Assembly (NCBI RefSeq): GCF_019636155.1
Contig: NZ_JAHBYB010000003.1
Coordinates: forward strand, 248,001-312,000
DNA: 64,000 bases
Direction of reading: 5' to 3'
DNA from: Brevundimonas sp.
GTDB taxonomy: Bacteria; Pseudomonadota; Alphaproteobacteria; Caulobacterales; Caulobacteraceae
The notes below the pieces were generated by a model that ran no database searches, was not told the DNA's origin, and saw only the letters and a list, made by a program, of their open reading frames with translations. Positions 25,484-35,021 of this stretch are shown here, in pieces. Each line of letters begins with the position of its first letter. Position 1 is the stretch's first letter. The translations under genes were made by a program, and so were the position numbers.

Positions 25484-25532
25484 CGCGCGTTTGAGGTTGG
25501 CGCTCCGGCGCCCGCCCGCTATGGCTGCCCCC

Positions 25533-27419
25533 ATGTCCGCTGACATCCCCGCCGAAACCTTCAAGCGCGCCCTGGCCCACGCCGCGCGGGCGCTGGCGGA
25601 ACAGGCGGAGCTGGAGGTCGTGTTCGGGTCCGACGGGCCGCGGCTGACCGACGGCGTCCTGACCCTGCCCCATCCGCCGCGCGACCCCTCCGGGCCCGAA
25701 AGCGCGGCCCTGCGCGGCCAGGCGGACCGGCTGGCCCTGCGGCTGGCCAATCATGACGCGGCCCTGAACGCCCGGCTGCGCCCCGCCGACAGCCGCGCGG
25801 CCGAGGTGTTCGAGGCGGTCGAACAGGCCCGGGTCGAGGCCCTGGGCGCCCGCGCCCTGGCGGGGGTGCGGGACAATCTGGACGCCGCCCTTCTGACCCG
25901 GCTGGAGAAGACCGGCGCCCTGCGGGCCAACGAGGCCGAGCAGGTTCCCCTGGCCGAGGCGGTGGCCCTGATGCTGGCCGAGCGGGTGACGGGCCGCCGG
26001 GCGCCGGACGGGGCGGGCGCCATGGTCGACCTGGTGCGGGCCGATATCGAGCGCAAGGCGGGACGTACCCTGGACGCCCTGGCCGAGACGGCGGACGATC
26101 AGGGGCTGTTCGCCCTGAAGCTGCGCGATGTGCTGCGCGACCTGGAGCTGGACCCCGGCGACGGCGCCTTCGACGATCCGGCCGACGACCAGGGCGACGA
26201 CCAGCCGGACCCGCAGGAGCCGGACGCGGCCGAGGATCAGGACGAGGAAGAGGAGGACGGCGGCGAGGGCGGACAGTCGATGGACGGCTCGGCCGACGAC
26301 CAGTCGTCCGAGCAGGAGCGCGACAGCCGCCCCGACGGCGCCCCGGCCGATCCGGACGGCGAGGCGTCCGAGGACGGGCCCGAGCTGAACGAAGGCGCCC
26401 TGCCCAATCGCACCCAGACGGTGGACGACGGCCGGGCCATCGACGCCTATCGCGTCTTCACCACCGCCTTCGACGAGGTGGTGGACGCCGCCGACCTGTG
26501 CGACCCGATGGAGCTGGAGCGGCTGCGCGCCCTGCTGGACCAGCAGCTGGCGGCCCTGTCGTCGGTGGTGGCGCGCCTGGCCAACAAGCTGCAGCGCCGC
26601 CTGATGGCCCAGCAGAACCGCAGCTGGGTGTTCGACCTGGAGGAGGGGGTGCTGGACACCGCCCGCCTGACCCGGATCGTCACCGACCCGACCAGCCCTC
26701 TGAGTTTCAAGGCCGAGAGCGAAAGCCCGTTCCGCGACACGGTGGTGACCCTGCTGCTGGACAACTCCGGCTCGATGCGCGGGCGGCCGATCATGGTCAC
26801 GGCGGTGTGCGCCGACATCCTGGCGCGGACGCTGGAGCGGTGCGGGGTCAAGGTCGAGATCCTGGGCTTCACCACCCGGGCCTGGAAGGGCGGACAGTCG
26901 CGCGAAGCCTGGATCACGGCCGGGAAGCCGGCCAACCCCGGCCGCCTGAACGACCTGCGCCACATCATCTACAAGGCCGCCGACGCGCCCTGGCGGCGGG
27001 CCAAGAAGAACCTCGGCCTGATGATGCGCGAGGGGCTGCTGAAGGAGAATATCGACGGCGAGGCCCTGTTGTGGGCGCACGACCGGCTGATGGCCCGGTC
27101 CGAGCAGAGGCGCATCCTGATGGTCATCTCGGACGGATCGCCGGTCGACGATTCGACCCAGTCGGCCAACGCCGCCCTCTATCTGGACAAGCACCTGCGC
27201 CAGGTGATCGGCGAGATCGAACCGGCGTCGCCGGTCGAACTGATGGCCATAGGCATCGGTCATGACGTGACCCGCTTCTATCGCCGCGCCGTCATGCTGG
27301 CCGATGTGGAGCAGCTGGCTGGGGCCATGATCGAGAAACTGGCCGAACTGTTCGATGCGGAAAGTTCCGCGCCGCGCGGCCGGTCGCAACGCCGTGACCT
27401 GGGGAGACGCGCCGCATGA
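25533..27419 (+). CDS. cobT: cobaltochelatase-type CobT protein (VWA domain)
   Basis: A protein of 628 residues with CobT layout: an N-terminal helical domain, a very acidic low-complexity centre (about 210-290, Asp/Glu/Gln-rich), and a C-terminal von Willebrand A domain with the [13 protein letters not shown] near residue 410. CobT is the AAA-partner subunit of aerobic cobaltochelatase with CobS and CobN. Neither partner is in this window; CobS/CobT pairs also exist outside cobalamin synthesis. The start at 25533 ([14 protein letters not shown]) fits homologues; ATG 25521 is four codons earlier. Overlaps the next gene by four bases. Confidence 0.9.
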   Translation: MSADIPAETFKRALAHAARALAEQAELEVVFGSDGPRLTDGVLTLPHPPRDPSGPESAALRGQADRLALRLANHDAALNARLRPADSRAAEVFEAVEQARVEALGARALAGVRDNLDAALLTRLEKTGALRANEAEQVPLAEAVALMLAERVTGRRAPDGAGAMVDLVRADIERKAGRTLDALAETADDQGLFALKLRDVLRDLELDPGDGAFDDPADDQGDDQPDPQEPDAAEDQDEEEEDGGEGGQSMDGSADDQSSEQERDSRPDGAPADPDGEASEDGPELNEGALPNRTQTVDDGRAIDAYRVFTTAFDEVVDAADLCDPMELERLRALLDQQLAALSSVVARLANKLQRRLMAQQNRSWVFDLEEGVLDTARLTRIVTDPTSPLSFKAESESPFRDTVVTLLLDNSGSMRGRPIMVTAVCADILARTLERCGVKVEILGFTTRAWKGGQSREAWITAGKPANPGRLNDLRHIIYKAADAPWRRAKKNLGLMMREGLLKENIDGEALLWAHDRLMARSEQRRILMVISDGSPVDDSTQSANAALYLDKHLRQVIGEIEPASPVELMAIGIGHDVTRFYRRAVMLADVEQLAGAMIEKLAELFDAESSAPRGRSQRRDLGRRAA

Positions 27420-28399
27420 TCCCGCTTCGCCGATTTGTCAGCCTGGCCCTGGGCCTGACCCTGGCCGCCTGCGCCGGCGGGCCGGCCACGGGGGTGCGGC
27501 CCTGGACCGGCGCCGAGGCCGGGTGGACGGCGGCGGCGGCCGAGAACCGGGCCGTCGGCCTGGGCCTGCCGGGCGGCGCCGTCCTGGCGCCGGGGGTGGC
27601 CTTCGCCGGGGGGATCGAGATCGTCCTGGCGCCGGATTCGCCCCTGCACAGCCTGTCGGACCTGAAGCTGACCGGCGAGACCGGCTTCATCTCGGTGACC
27701 GACGCCGGCGACCTGGTGCGGGGCGAACTCCGGCTGGATGGCGACGGCCGGCTGACGGGGGTCGAACGGCTGCGCTACCGGCGGCTGACGCTGCGCAGCG
27801 GCGATCCGATCGTGGACAAGGCGGACGGCGACGCCGAGGGCCTGGCCTTCACCGAGGCGGGCGACCTGCTGATCAGTTTCGAGCGCGACCATCGCATCTG
27901 GAACTATGGCCGCGGCGCCGATCCGGCCGCGCGGCCGACACCCGCCGCCATGCCCGACTACGCCTTCCCGCTGAACGACGGCATGGAGGCGATGGCCGCA
28001 TCCGGCCGCGGCTGGGTCGTGGCCGGAGAGAGCGGCGGGGTGTGGAACTGCAACAATCGGGACGGCTGCATCACCCTGGTCGATCCGCCCGAGCGGCTGC
28101 TGGCCGACAGCGAGTTCCGCATCACCGGCATGGACGCCAATCCGTTCGGCGCCGGCTGGTATGTGGTGCAGCGGTCCTTCACCCCGCCGGTGGACGCCCG
28201 CGCCCAGGTGCGCCGGATGCGGCCCGATGGCGAACTGGGCCCGGTGCTGATCGAACTGAAACTGCCGGGCGTGACCGACAATTTCGAAGGAATCGCGGCC
28301 GAACGGCGGGGCGACGGGGTGCGGCTCTACCTGCTGTCCGACGACAACAGCAACCCGCCCCAGCGCACCCTGCTGCTGGCGTTCGACCTGGCGCGCTGA
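27416..28399 (+). CDS. esterase-like-activity-of-phytase family lipoprotein
   Basis: A 327-residue predicted lipoprotein with lipobox LAAC (Cys19). The rest matches the phytase-like propeller family, with [24 protein letters not shown] (cited in part: [16 protein letters not shown]), DAEGLAFT near 140, GMEAM in the middle and [11 protein letters not shown] near 282. These proteins hydrolyse phosphate esters only by annotation transfer, so the real substrate is unknown. It is coupled to cobT by ATGA. A gene-free 1-kb repeat block follows. Confidence 0.85.
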   Translation: MIPLRRFVSLALGLTLAACAGGPATGVRPWTGAEAGWTAAAAENRAVGLGLPGGAVLAPGVAFAGGIEIVLAPDSPLHSLSDLKLTGETGFISVTDAGDLVRGELRLDGDGRLTGVERLRYRRLTLRSGDPIVDKADGDAEGLAFTEAGDLLISFERDHRIWNYGRGADPAARPTPAAMPDYAFPLNDGMEAMAASGRGWVVAGESGGVWNCNNRDGCITLVDPPERLLADSEFRITGMDANPFGAGWYVVQRSFTPPVDARAQVRRMRPDGELGPVLIELKLPGVTDNFEGIAAERRGDGVRLYLLSDDNSNPPQRTLLLAFDLAR

Positions 28400-28445
28400 G
28401 CCTGAGTTCGCGACAAAAAGCCGAGCGCCTGGGGCCCCGAGATAT

Positions 28446-28470
28446 CCTCCCCCCCTTGTGAGGGGGAGGA
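28446..28470. repeat. C-rich hairpin at the start of the repeat block
   Basis: TCCTCCCCC and GGGGGAGGA form a 9-bp stem about 47 bases after the lipoprotein stop. It may terminate that transcript; no T-run. Confidence 0.45.
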
Positions 28471-28480
28471 GACGCATCGT

Positions 28481-28633
28481 CCTTCTCCCCTTGCGGGAGA
28501 AGGTGGCCCGCGCAGCGGGTCGGATGAGGGGTTTCTCCGGCCTTGCCGTCGAGCGTTCGGATGATGTCTAGGGCCCGTGAGACCCCTCATCCGTCAGGCT
28601 TCGCCTGCCACCTTCTCCCGCAAGGGGAGAAGG
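28481..28633. mobile_element. palindromic MITE-like element A (27-bp perfect terminal inverted repeats)
   Basis: The first 27 bases (28481-28507) and the last 27 (28607-28633) are perfect inverted complements, each itself a hairpin of the CTTCTCCC...GGGAGAAG type. Inner GGATGAGGGGT/ACCCCTCATCC continues the pairing. No ORF. This type of repeat is frequent between genes in alphaproteobacteria. Transposition is inference. Confidence 0.65.
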
Positions 28634-28650
28634 CTTGTTGCCTGCCCTAT

Positions 28651-28679
28651 GCTCGCGACGCGGTCGCTCGCGGCTTGAG
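28651..28679 (-). repeat. CTCAAGC dispersed repeat, copy 3
   Basis: Minus-strand copy (CTCAAGCCGCGAGCGACC then GCGTCGCGAGC). Compared with copies 1 and 2 it differs at a few positions that alternate A/C and T/G. It is closest to copy 4 at 35972. Confidence 0.65.
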
Positions 28680-28848
28680 GGCGGAATTGGCGGCGCCTCC
28701 GCCAGCGGAGGCTGCGAAGTGATGGGAAGGCGGCGGAGCGTCGGGCCTTCGCCCGGCTGGGATGTATGAGTGCCGTGTTCGGCGAGAGGTCTGACGCTCC
28801 GCGCGGAGGGTTTCCACGAGCTCGGGGCGGGCGCCGATCTTTTCGGCT

Positions 28849-28917
28849 ACTCCCGGTGGCCCGCGGCGGGCGGGGAGGTCCAACGAACCCCTCCCGGAAC
28901 GGCCAGAGTAACCCCCT
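28849..28917. other. potential structured RNA segment or palindrome
   Basis: CTACTC ... GGTGGCCC at the left and GGCC(A)GAGTA at the right can pair. Inside, CGGGGAGG pairs with CCTCCCG, giving a hairpin of about 70 bases with one bulge. No matching T-run on either strand. I tested RNase P, tmRNA, SRP RNA and 6S signatures by eye and found none. Confidence 0.3.
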
Positions 28918-29185
28918 CGACCCTCCCTCGGTCGCCGGACCCGTCGCCAATGACTGTCCGATCCGACGACCGCAGGCCCGTGTGTGTGAGTGACACAACA
29001 CACAGCCCCGCTTCCTCCGCTCCCGCCGCCGCGAAGTCGCTGGCCTCGCGGCCTCCCCATGCGACGGGACCAGGGGAGTATAGGGCCGTTCTCAGCCCAG
29101 GCGTGCGAGATGGGGTTGGCGGTGGGGATTTGTGGGTGGGATCAGGGGGTTGAGTTCCCTGACGCGCGCAGTTGGCGTTCCTGAC

Positions 29186-29359
29186 CCCTCTCCCGTTGGG
29201 AGAGGGCTTGAGGCTCGCAGAGCGTAGCGATGCGCATAGCCGAAAGGGTGAGGGGTTACGACGCCCGCCCGGTGAAAGCGAAACCCCTCACCCTTTCACG
29301 CAAGTCCAATCGCCCTGACGGGCTCTTGGGCGTTCAAGCCCTCTCCCCATGGGAGAGGG
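29186..29359. mobile_element. palindromic MITE-like element B
   Basis: Terminal arms of 26 bases (29186-29211 and 29334-29359) pair with about two mismatches and are themselves CCCTCTCCC/GGGAGAGGG hairpins. An inner perfect 16-bp inverted pair lies at 29242-29257 and 29282-29297. The element has no ORF and lies in the dapD 3' region. Confidence 0.6.
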
Positions 29360-29373
29360 GGCGCGTGGGGTGG

Positions 29374-29416
29374 TCCCCTCCGCCGCCTGTGGCGGTCCTC
29401 CTCCCCCGGCCGGGGC
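29374..29416. repeat. CCCCTCC-GCGG dispersed repeat, copy 1
   Basis: CCCCTCCGCCGCCTGTGGCGG followed by TCCTCCTCCCCCGG. The same plan (CCCCTCC, a small GCGG hairpin, C-rich tail) recurs at 32151-32191 and 58126-58173. Confidence 0.5.
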
Positions 29417-29423
29417 GGACCTG

Positions 29424-30280
<857 letters not shown>

Positions 30281-30284
<4 letters not shown>

Positions 30285-30943
30285 GCGGCGGCCTCTTCAA
30301 AGGTCAGGGCGGTCAGGAAGTCCAGCAGGTCGGGGGCCATGTGGTCGACATGGTCGCCGATGGGCTTGCCATGGCCGTCGCCGATCAGGACGGTGGCCAT
30401 GCCCAGGGCCTTGGCGGCCTCCAGGTTGCGGGGCGTGTCCTCGAACATCACGGCGCTGCGTGGCTCGAAGCCGAAGCGTTCGATCATGCGGCGATAGGCG
30501 GAGGGGGCGGGCTTGGGCGTCAGGTCGCCGTCCTCGATGGCGAAGACGCCGTCGAAACAGTCGGCGATCCCCAGGCGGGCCAGCACACGATGGGCGTAGT
30601 CGCGCGCGCCATTGGTGAAGACGAAGCGGCGGCCCGGCAGGCGCTTAAGTTGTTCGGCCAGGCGGGGATTCGGCTCAAGCGAATCCATCGGCACGTCGTG
30701 GACCTCGTGCAGGAAATGGTCGGCGTCGATGGTGTAGTTGGCCATCAGCCCGGCCAGGGTCGTTCCGTGTTCGTCCAGGAACTGGCGCTGCAGCACCCGG
30801 GCGCTGTCGGGGTCCAGGCCCACGGCCTCGACGACATAGGCGTTGATCCGGGCCTGGACGAGAGCCATCAGCCCCTGCTCGCGCGGGTAGAGGGTGTCGT
30901 CCATGTCGAACACCCAGGCGGTGACGTGGGACAGGTCGATCAA
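30281..30943 (-). CDS. pyrimidine 5'-nucleotidase-type HAD hydrolase
   Basis: HAD-fold protein of 220 residues. Motif I is FDMDDTLYP, motif [15 protein letters not shown], motif III with Lys in [11 protein letters not shown], and motif [19 protein letters not shown]. This set matches the pyrimidine 5'-nucleotidase (SDT1-like) family. It overlaps argB and dapD by four bases on each side, so it is the middle gene of a coupled operon. A role in amino acid synthesis is not obvious; it may hydrolyse nucleotides or a pathway side-product. Confidence 0.9.
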
Positions 30944-31866
30944 GACGCCTTCACCAGAGTGCCCGCGCCGTGTTCGGTGAACAGCTCGACCAGCATGGCG
31001 TGGGGGCGGCGGCCGTCCAGGATGACCACGGCCTCGACCCCGGCGCGGACGGCGGCCATGGCGGTCTGAAGTTTGGGGATCATGCCGCCGGTGGCCACGC
31101 CCGTGTCGATCAGTCCCTGCGCCTCGGCCAGGGTCATCTGGCGGATGATCTGGCCGTCCGCCCCCCTGACGCCCGGAACGTCGGTCAGCAGCAGCATACG
31201 CTTGGCGTCCAGGGCGCCGGCGACGGCGCCGGCCACGGTGTCGGCGTTGACGTTGAAGGTCTGGCCGTCTTCCGAAACGCCGATGGGGGCGATGACCGGC
31301 ACCCAGTCGGCGTCGGATTCGATCAGGCGGGTGATCAGCTTGGCGTCCACCCGGGTCGGTTCGCCGACAAAGCCCAGGTCCACCTCATGCTCGATCATGC
31401 TGTCGGGATCGCGCTTGGTGCGGCGGGTCTTTTCGACCGTCAGCAGGCCCGCGTCCTTGCCCGACAGGCCGACGCCGCGCACATCAGCCTCCTTGCCCGC
31501 ATGGGTGATCCAGGCGGCGATCTCCTTGTTGACCGCGCCGGACAGGACCATCTCGGCCACCTGCATGGTGTCGGCGTCGGTGACGCGCAGGCCGTCGACG
31601 AAGCTGGATTTCACCCCCGCCTTGTCCAGCATGGCGCTGATCTGAGGTCCGCCGCCGTGGACGACGACCGGGTTCACCCCCATCAGTTTCAGCAGCACCA
31701 CATCGGCGGCGAACTGCCTGGCCACGGCGCTCTCGCCCATGGCGTGGCCGCCGTATTTGATGACCACGGTCTCGCGGTCATAGACCTGGATATAGGGCAG
31801 GGCCTCGGCCAGGGTCCGGGCCGTGTCCCAGGCGCGTTCGTCGGATTGGCGTTCGGTCTCTTCCAT
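30940..31866 (-). CDS. argB: acetylglutamate kinase
   Basis: Second step of arginine synthesis: ATP-dependent phosphorylation of N-acetylglutamate. 308 residues. Signatures: [46 protein letters not shown] and [12 protein letters not shown]. The ATG at 31866 ([10 protein letters not shown]) is preferred to one twelve codons upstream. First gene of a coupled argB-HAD-dapD operon. Confidence 0.96.
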   Translation of the reverse strand: MEETERQSDERAWDTARTLAEALPYIQVYDRETVVIKYGGHAMGESAVARQFAADVVLLKLMGVNPVVVHGGGPQISAMLDKAGVKSSFVDGLRVTDADTMQVAEMVLSGAVNKEIAAWITHAGKEADVRGVGLSGKDAGLLTVEKTRRTKRDPDSMIEHEVDLGFVGEPTRVDAKLITRLIESDADWVPVIAPIGVSEDGQTFNVNADTVAGAVAGALDAKRMLLLTDVPGVRGADGQIIRQMTLAEAQGLIDTGVATGGMIPKLQTAMAAVRAGVEAVVILDGRRPHAMLVELFTEHGAGTLVKAS

Positions 31867-31938
31867 GGCCGGTGCGATAGCGCCGGGACGCGGCGAAGTC
31901 ACGATGAAACCGGGGCCGTTCCGGGCCGTTCAGCCTGG

Positions 31939-32124
31939 ATGAAGGAAACCGAGATCGACGACCGCGACCTGACGCCTTCGGACCCGGCCGACCCGGCGTC
32001 CCTGCAGCATGTGGACGCGACCCTGTGTCCCGAGTGCCAGGGGGCGGCGGTGCTGCCGGACGGAGAGACCTGTCCGGTGTGCGAAGGCACGGGCAAGGCG
32101 GTGGGGCGGACCGGCGGGGGGTGA
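31939..32124 (+). CDS. 61-residue protein with paired CxxCxG motifs
   Basis: A small protein (MKETEIDDRD start). The second half holds two DnaJ-type zinc motifs, CPECQGAA and CPVCEGTG, separated by 11 residues; together they could form one four-cysteine zinc ribbon. Ser/Asp/Pro-rich N-terminus. I know of similar short proteins in alphaproteobacteria without assigned role. It is divergent from argB and has a GGAT-poor ribosome site, so expression level is unclear. Much longer frames across it are antisense to argB and rejected. Confidence 0.6.
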   Translation: MKETEIDDRDLTPSDPADPASLQHVDATLCPECQGAAVLPDGETCPVCEGTGKAVGRTGGG

Positions 32125-32150
32125 CCAGGCGACGGCGTCCGCGGCCGGGC

Positions 32151-32191
32151 CCCCTCCACCGCTTCGCGGTCCCCCTCCCCCGCGGGAGAGG
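32151..32191. repeat. CCCCTCC-GCGG dispersed repeat, copy 2
   Basis: CCCCTCCACCGCTTCGCGG then TCCCCCTCCCCCGCGGGAGAGG, abutting the 3' end of the sulfotransferase gene. Very similar to 58126-58173. Confidence 0.5.
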
Positions 32192-32195
32192 ATTT

Positions 32196-33017
32196 TCAGG
32201 CCGCGTCGGGGAACAGGGCGCAGGCCTGGTCGAACTGGGCGGAAAGGGCGTCCAGGGCGTGGTGCAGGTCCGGGTGTTCGCCGTGGCGGGCCAGGGCCAG
32301 CAGGGCGGCGTGGGTGCGGGCGGCCAGGGCGGCGGGGCGGGCGGCGCCGGGACGCTGGCGGCGCAGATCGGGGCTGAGGAAGGCGTCGATGGCCTGGGCC
32401 TGGTCCGGGGTCGGCGTCAGGGGGCGGCCCAGGCGCTGGGACATCAGCCCGGCCTGGCCGCGCCAGTCGGCGATGAAGTCGTCCCAGGCCATCAGGTGGC
32501 GCGGCAGGCCGCGGCCGGCGCGTTCGGCCTCCAGCACATGGCGCAGCCACAGGCGCACGGCCCGGGCCGGGTCCATGCCGTTGCGGGCGTTCAGGCTGGC
32601 GGCGACCTCCAGCGGATCGCGGATCGGGGCGACCACGACCGGGGCGTAGCCCGCGCCCTGCAGCACCCGGCGCCAGAAGGGGAAGAAACGGCACAGGCGC
32701 GGATCCTTCAGGACGATGGCGTCCGCGTCGCCGAACTCGGCGTGCAGCACCCCGGCCGCTTCCGACGCCCAGGCCGGGTCGGACAGGCGGGCGGGGTCCA
32801 GACGGCGCCCGTCGTCCCAGGACGAGCCCGCGGCGGCCAGCAGCCGGTCGTTGAAGGCCGTCACCACCTCGCTTTCCCAGAAGCCCCTGGGGTTGTCCTC
32901 GGCCGGGCGCATCAGGGTGCGGGGCGGGGCGGCGCCCAGCAGGGCCAGGGTTCCGGCGACCGAGGAGGTCCCGCTGCGGTGCATGCCCAGCACCACATAG
33001 GCCGTGCGATCGGTCAT
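32196..33017 (-). CDS. sulfotransferase family protein
   Basis: Sulfotransferase-like P-loop protein of 273 residues. The 5'-phosphosulfate loop is GMHRSGTSSVAGTL near residues 11-24; the 3'-phosphate element is PIRDPLEVAASLNAR near 125-139. The conserved DNPRGFWES is typical of the bacterial polysaccharide-linked group. Predicted to move sulfate from PAPS to a carbohydrate or lipid. The neighbouring manC and the nearby export and glycosyltransferase genes favour surface polysaccharide. ATG at 33017 chosen; a longer frame overlaps the divergent manC promoter region. Confidence 0.82.
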   Translation of the reverse strand: MTDRTAYVVLGMHRSGTSSVAGTLALLGAAPPRTLMRPAEDNPRGFWESEVVTAFNDRLLAAAGSSWDDGRRLDPARLSDPAWASEAAGVLHAEFGDADAIVLKDPRLCRFFPFWRRVLQGAGYAPVVVAPIRDPLEVAASLNARNGMDPARAVRLWLRHVLEAERAGRGLPRHLMAWDDFIADWRGQAGLMSQRLGRPLTPTPDQAQAIDAFLSPDLRRQRPGAARPAALAARTHAALLALARHGEHPDLHHALDALSAQFDQACALFPDAA

Positions 33018-33124
33018 GCGCCTTCCCTCGATTCCGGTTCCGCCTGATCGCAGACGCGGGCGGGCGGCGCAACCGGCGGGCGTCATCGTCTTTCGTCCGA
33101 CATCACAGGCGGGTAGAAGGCGGC

Positions 33125-34192
33125 ATGGCCCTTTATCCCGTCATCATGTGCGGCGGCGCCGGCGCCCGGCTGTGGCCGGCGTCGCGGCCGTCGCGGCCCA
33201 AGCAGTTCCTGGCCCTGGTGGGCGACCGGTCCCTGTTCCAGGAGACGGTGGCGCGTTGCGCGCCCCTGGCCTCGGGCGCCGGGCGGCTGATCGTGGTGGC
33301 GGGGGCGGCCCACGCCGGATGGATCGACCGCCAGCTGTCCGACCTGGGGGTCGAGGCCACGGTGCTGCTGGAGCCCGAGCCGCGCGATTCCGCCCCGGCC
33401 ATGGCGGCGGCGGCGGCCTGGATCGCGGCGCGCGACCCGGACGGGGTGGCCGCCTTCGTCGCCTCGGACCATTTCATTCCCGACCACGACGCCTTCCGAC
33501 GGGCGGTGCGCGAGGCGGCGAGCGCCGCCGGGGCCCAGGGGCGGATCGTGACCCTGGGCGTCCGGCCCCGCGCGGCCTCTTCGGCCTATGGCTATATCAA
33601 GCCGTCGGGGCGGGGGCTGAGTCCGGTCCAGGCCTTTGTCGAAAAGCCCGACGAGGCGACGGCCGAGGCCTATATCGGCGCGGGCTATCTGTGGAACAGC
33701 GGCAATTTCATCGTGCCGGCGGCGACCCTGGTGGAGCAGCTGGAGCGCCACGCCCCGGCCGTCCTGGCGGCCGCGCGGGCGGCCCTGCCCGAGGGAGAGG
33801 CGACGGTGCTGGACGAAGACTTCCGCACCGCGCCCAAGGTCTCGATCGACTATGCGGTCATGGAGAAGACCGATGTGGCCAGCGTGCTGGAGGTCGATTT
33901 CGACTGGTCCGACCTGGGCGCCTGGGACGCGATCGCGGCGACGGGAGCCGGATCGGCCGGAACCCAGGTCCTGGTGGACGGCGAGAACTGCCTGATCCGC
34001 GCGCCCGAAGGCGTGGTGGTCGCCGCCGTGGGGGTGCGCGACCTGGCCATCATCGTCGAGAAGGACGCGGTCCTGGTCTGCGACCTGAACCGGGCCCAGG
34101 ACGTCAAGGGGGTGGTCGAGACCCTGAAGGCCGTGGCGCCGGGCCGTCTGGACTTCGACCTGGACGAGGCGGCGGGCGAGACCCTGCAGTAG
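33125..34192 (+). CDS. manC: mannose-1-phosphate guanylyltransferase
   Basis: GDP-mannose pyrophosphorylase of 355 residues. The nucleotidyltransferase signature is CGGAGARLWPASRPSRPKQF (residues 9-28); also seen are DHFIPDH and FVEKPDEATAEAYIGAGY. The fused phosphomannose isomerase cupin found in long ManC proteins is absent, so this is the short form. It supplies GDP-mannose for polysaccharide or LPS. Divergent from the sulfotransferase gene. Confidence 0.92.
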   Translation: MALYPVIMCGGAGARLWPASRPSRPKQFLALVGDRSLFQETVARCAPLASGAGRLIVVAGAAHAGWIDRQLSDLGVEATVLLEPEPRDSAPAMAAAAAWIAARDPDGVAAFVASDHFIPDHDAFRRAVREAASAAGAQGRIVTLGVRPRAASSAYGYIKPSGRGLSPVQAFVEKPDEATAEAYIGAGYLWNSGNFIVPAATLVEQLERHAPAVLAAARAALPEGEATVLDEDFRTAPKVSIDYAVMEKTDVASVLEVDFDWSDLGAWDAIAATGAGSAGTQVLVDGENCLIRAPEGVVVAAVGVRDLAIIVEKDAVLVCDLNRAQDVKGVVETLKAVAPGRLDFDLDEAAGETLQ

Positions 34193-34227
34193 GCCACCAT
34201 CGGTTCGGATCAATCCGAATACATCTC

Positions 34228-34256
34228 GTCACCCTCGGGACAGGCCCGAGGGTGAC
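34228..34256. terminator. 12-bp perfect hairpin between manC and truA
   Basis: GTCACCCTCGGG-ACAGG-CCCGAGGGTGAC, a perfect 12-bp stem between convergent genes. No T-run (GCGTTTAT follows). The sequence type is also common as a dispersed hairpin repeat in this group, so it may be REP-like instead of a dedicated terminator. Confidence 0.5.
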
Positions 34257-34280
34257 GCGTTTATGGGCCCACCCAGGGGC

Positions 34281-35021
34281 TCAGCCGTAGTCGACGCCGG
34301 TCAGATACAGGCCGTCCGACGGCGCCACGGGGCCGCAGGCGGCGCGGTCGCGGGCGTCCAGGGCGCCCTTGAGGTCGTCGGGCGACCAGCGGCCCAGGCC
34401 GACCTGGACCAGGGAGCCGGTCATGGACCGGACCTGGCGGTGCAGGAAGCTGCGCGCCGCGAAATGCAGATGCACCTCATCGCCCGCGCGCTCGACATGG
34501 GCGAGGTCCAGGGTCTTTTCCGGGCTGGCGGCCTGACAGCCGGCGTCGCGGAAGGTGGTGAAGTCGTGCCGCCCGACCAGATGGGCGGCCGCCGCGTTCA
34601 TGGCCGCCACATCCAGATCGCCCTTCACATGCCAGACCCGCCCCCGGTCCAGGGCCGGGCGGCCGGGCCGGTTCAGGATGCGATACAGATAGCGCCGGCC
34701 GACGGCGGAGAAGCGGGCGTGCCAGTCGTCATCGACCACCACGCAGTCCAGGATGGCCGTGGCCTGTTCGACCATATGGGCGTTCAGGGCGTTCATGACC
34801 GTGCGCGCGGGCCAGGCCTTGTCCAGATCGAAGCTGACCACCTGGCCGGTGGCGTGGACCCCGGTGTCGGTGCGGCCGGCGGCGGCGATACGCACCGTCT
34901 CGCCGCAGAAGGCGGTGATGGCCGTCTCGATCGCCCCCTGAACCGTCGGCTGGCCCGCCTGGGCCTGGAAACCGTTGTAGGCCGAGCCGTCGTATTCGAC
35001 CGTGGCGCGATAGCGCGGCAT
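34281..35021 (-). CDS. truA: tRNA pseudouridine(38-40) synthase
   Basis: TruA, modifying uridines 38-40 of tRNA anticodon stems; 246 residues. Catalytic Asp52 is in AGRTDTGVHA; other signatures are EYDGSAYNGFQ near the start and FLHRQVRSMTGSLVQVG near the end. Its ATG overlaps the fmt stop by one base (TGATG). Last gene of the def-(80 aa)-fmt-truA series. Confidence 0.96.
   Translation of the reverse strand: MPRYRATVEYDGSAYNGFQAQAGQPTVQGAIETAITAFCGETVRIAAAGRTDTGVHATGQVVSFDLDKAWPARTVMNALNAHMVEQATAILDCVVVDDDWHARFSAVGRRYLYRILNRPGRPALDRGRVWHVKGDLDVAAMNAAAAHLVGRHDFTTFRDAGCQAASPEKTLDLAHVERAGDEVHLHFAARSFLHRQVRSMTGSLVQVGLGRWSPDDLKGALDARDRAACGPVAPSDGLYLTGVDYG

Larger units (their letters stand above)
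28400..29423. other. 1-kb intergenic block of repeats, no convincing gene
   Basis: Between the phytase-like lipoprotein and dapD I see no reliable coding sequence. It holds a C-rich hairpin (28446-28470), palindromic element A (28481-28633), a minus-strand copy of the CTCAAGC repeat (28651-28679), an unexplained middle with a strong potential hairpin (28849-28917), palindromic element B (29186-29359) and a CCCCTCC-type repeat (29374-29416). Short frames in the middle lack ribosome-binding sites and recognisable products. Confidence 0.6.

Noticed and set aside
25491..25532. TTG start for cobT with an apparent AGGAGAGG ribosome site
   Set aside because: The purine run is the right arm of a perfect hairpin after ppa, and homologues begin at the internal MSADIP; so the upstream start is unlikely.
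26210..26400. Acidic low-complexity centre of CobT as a sign of frameshift
   Set aside because: The frame is open throughout, and an acidic linker before the VWA domain is normal for CobT.
23910..27389. A minus-strand open frame of over 1100 codons across cobT, ppa and DUF599
   Set aside because: It is antisense to cobT and ppa for most of its length, and its predicted peptide is low-complexity. Long antisense frames are expected at this GC content. Only the DUF599 region at its lower end is supported, and in another frame.
28766..28993. A 75-codon plus-strand ORF in the repeat block
   Set aside because: Arg/Gly/Pro-rich product, no clear ribosome-binding site, and overlap with a potential hairpin; kept only as part of the unexplained segment.
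28634..29185. RNase P RNA, tmRNA, SRP RNA or 6S RNA gene
   Set aside because: Their diagnostic conserved blocks (for example the GAGGAAAGTC of RNase P) are absent on both strands.
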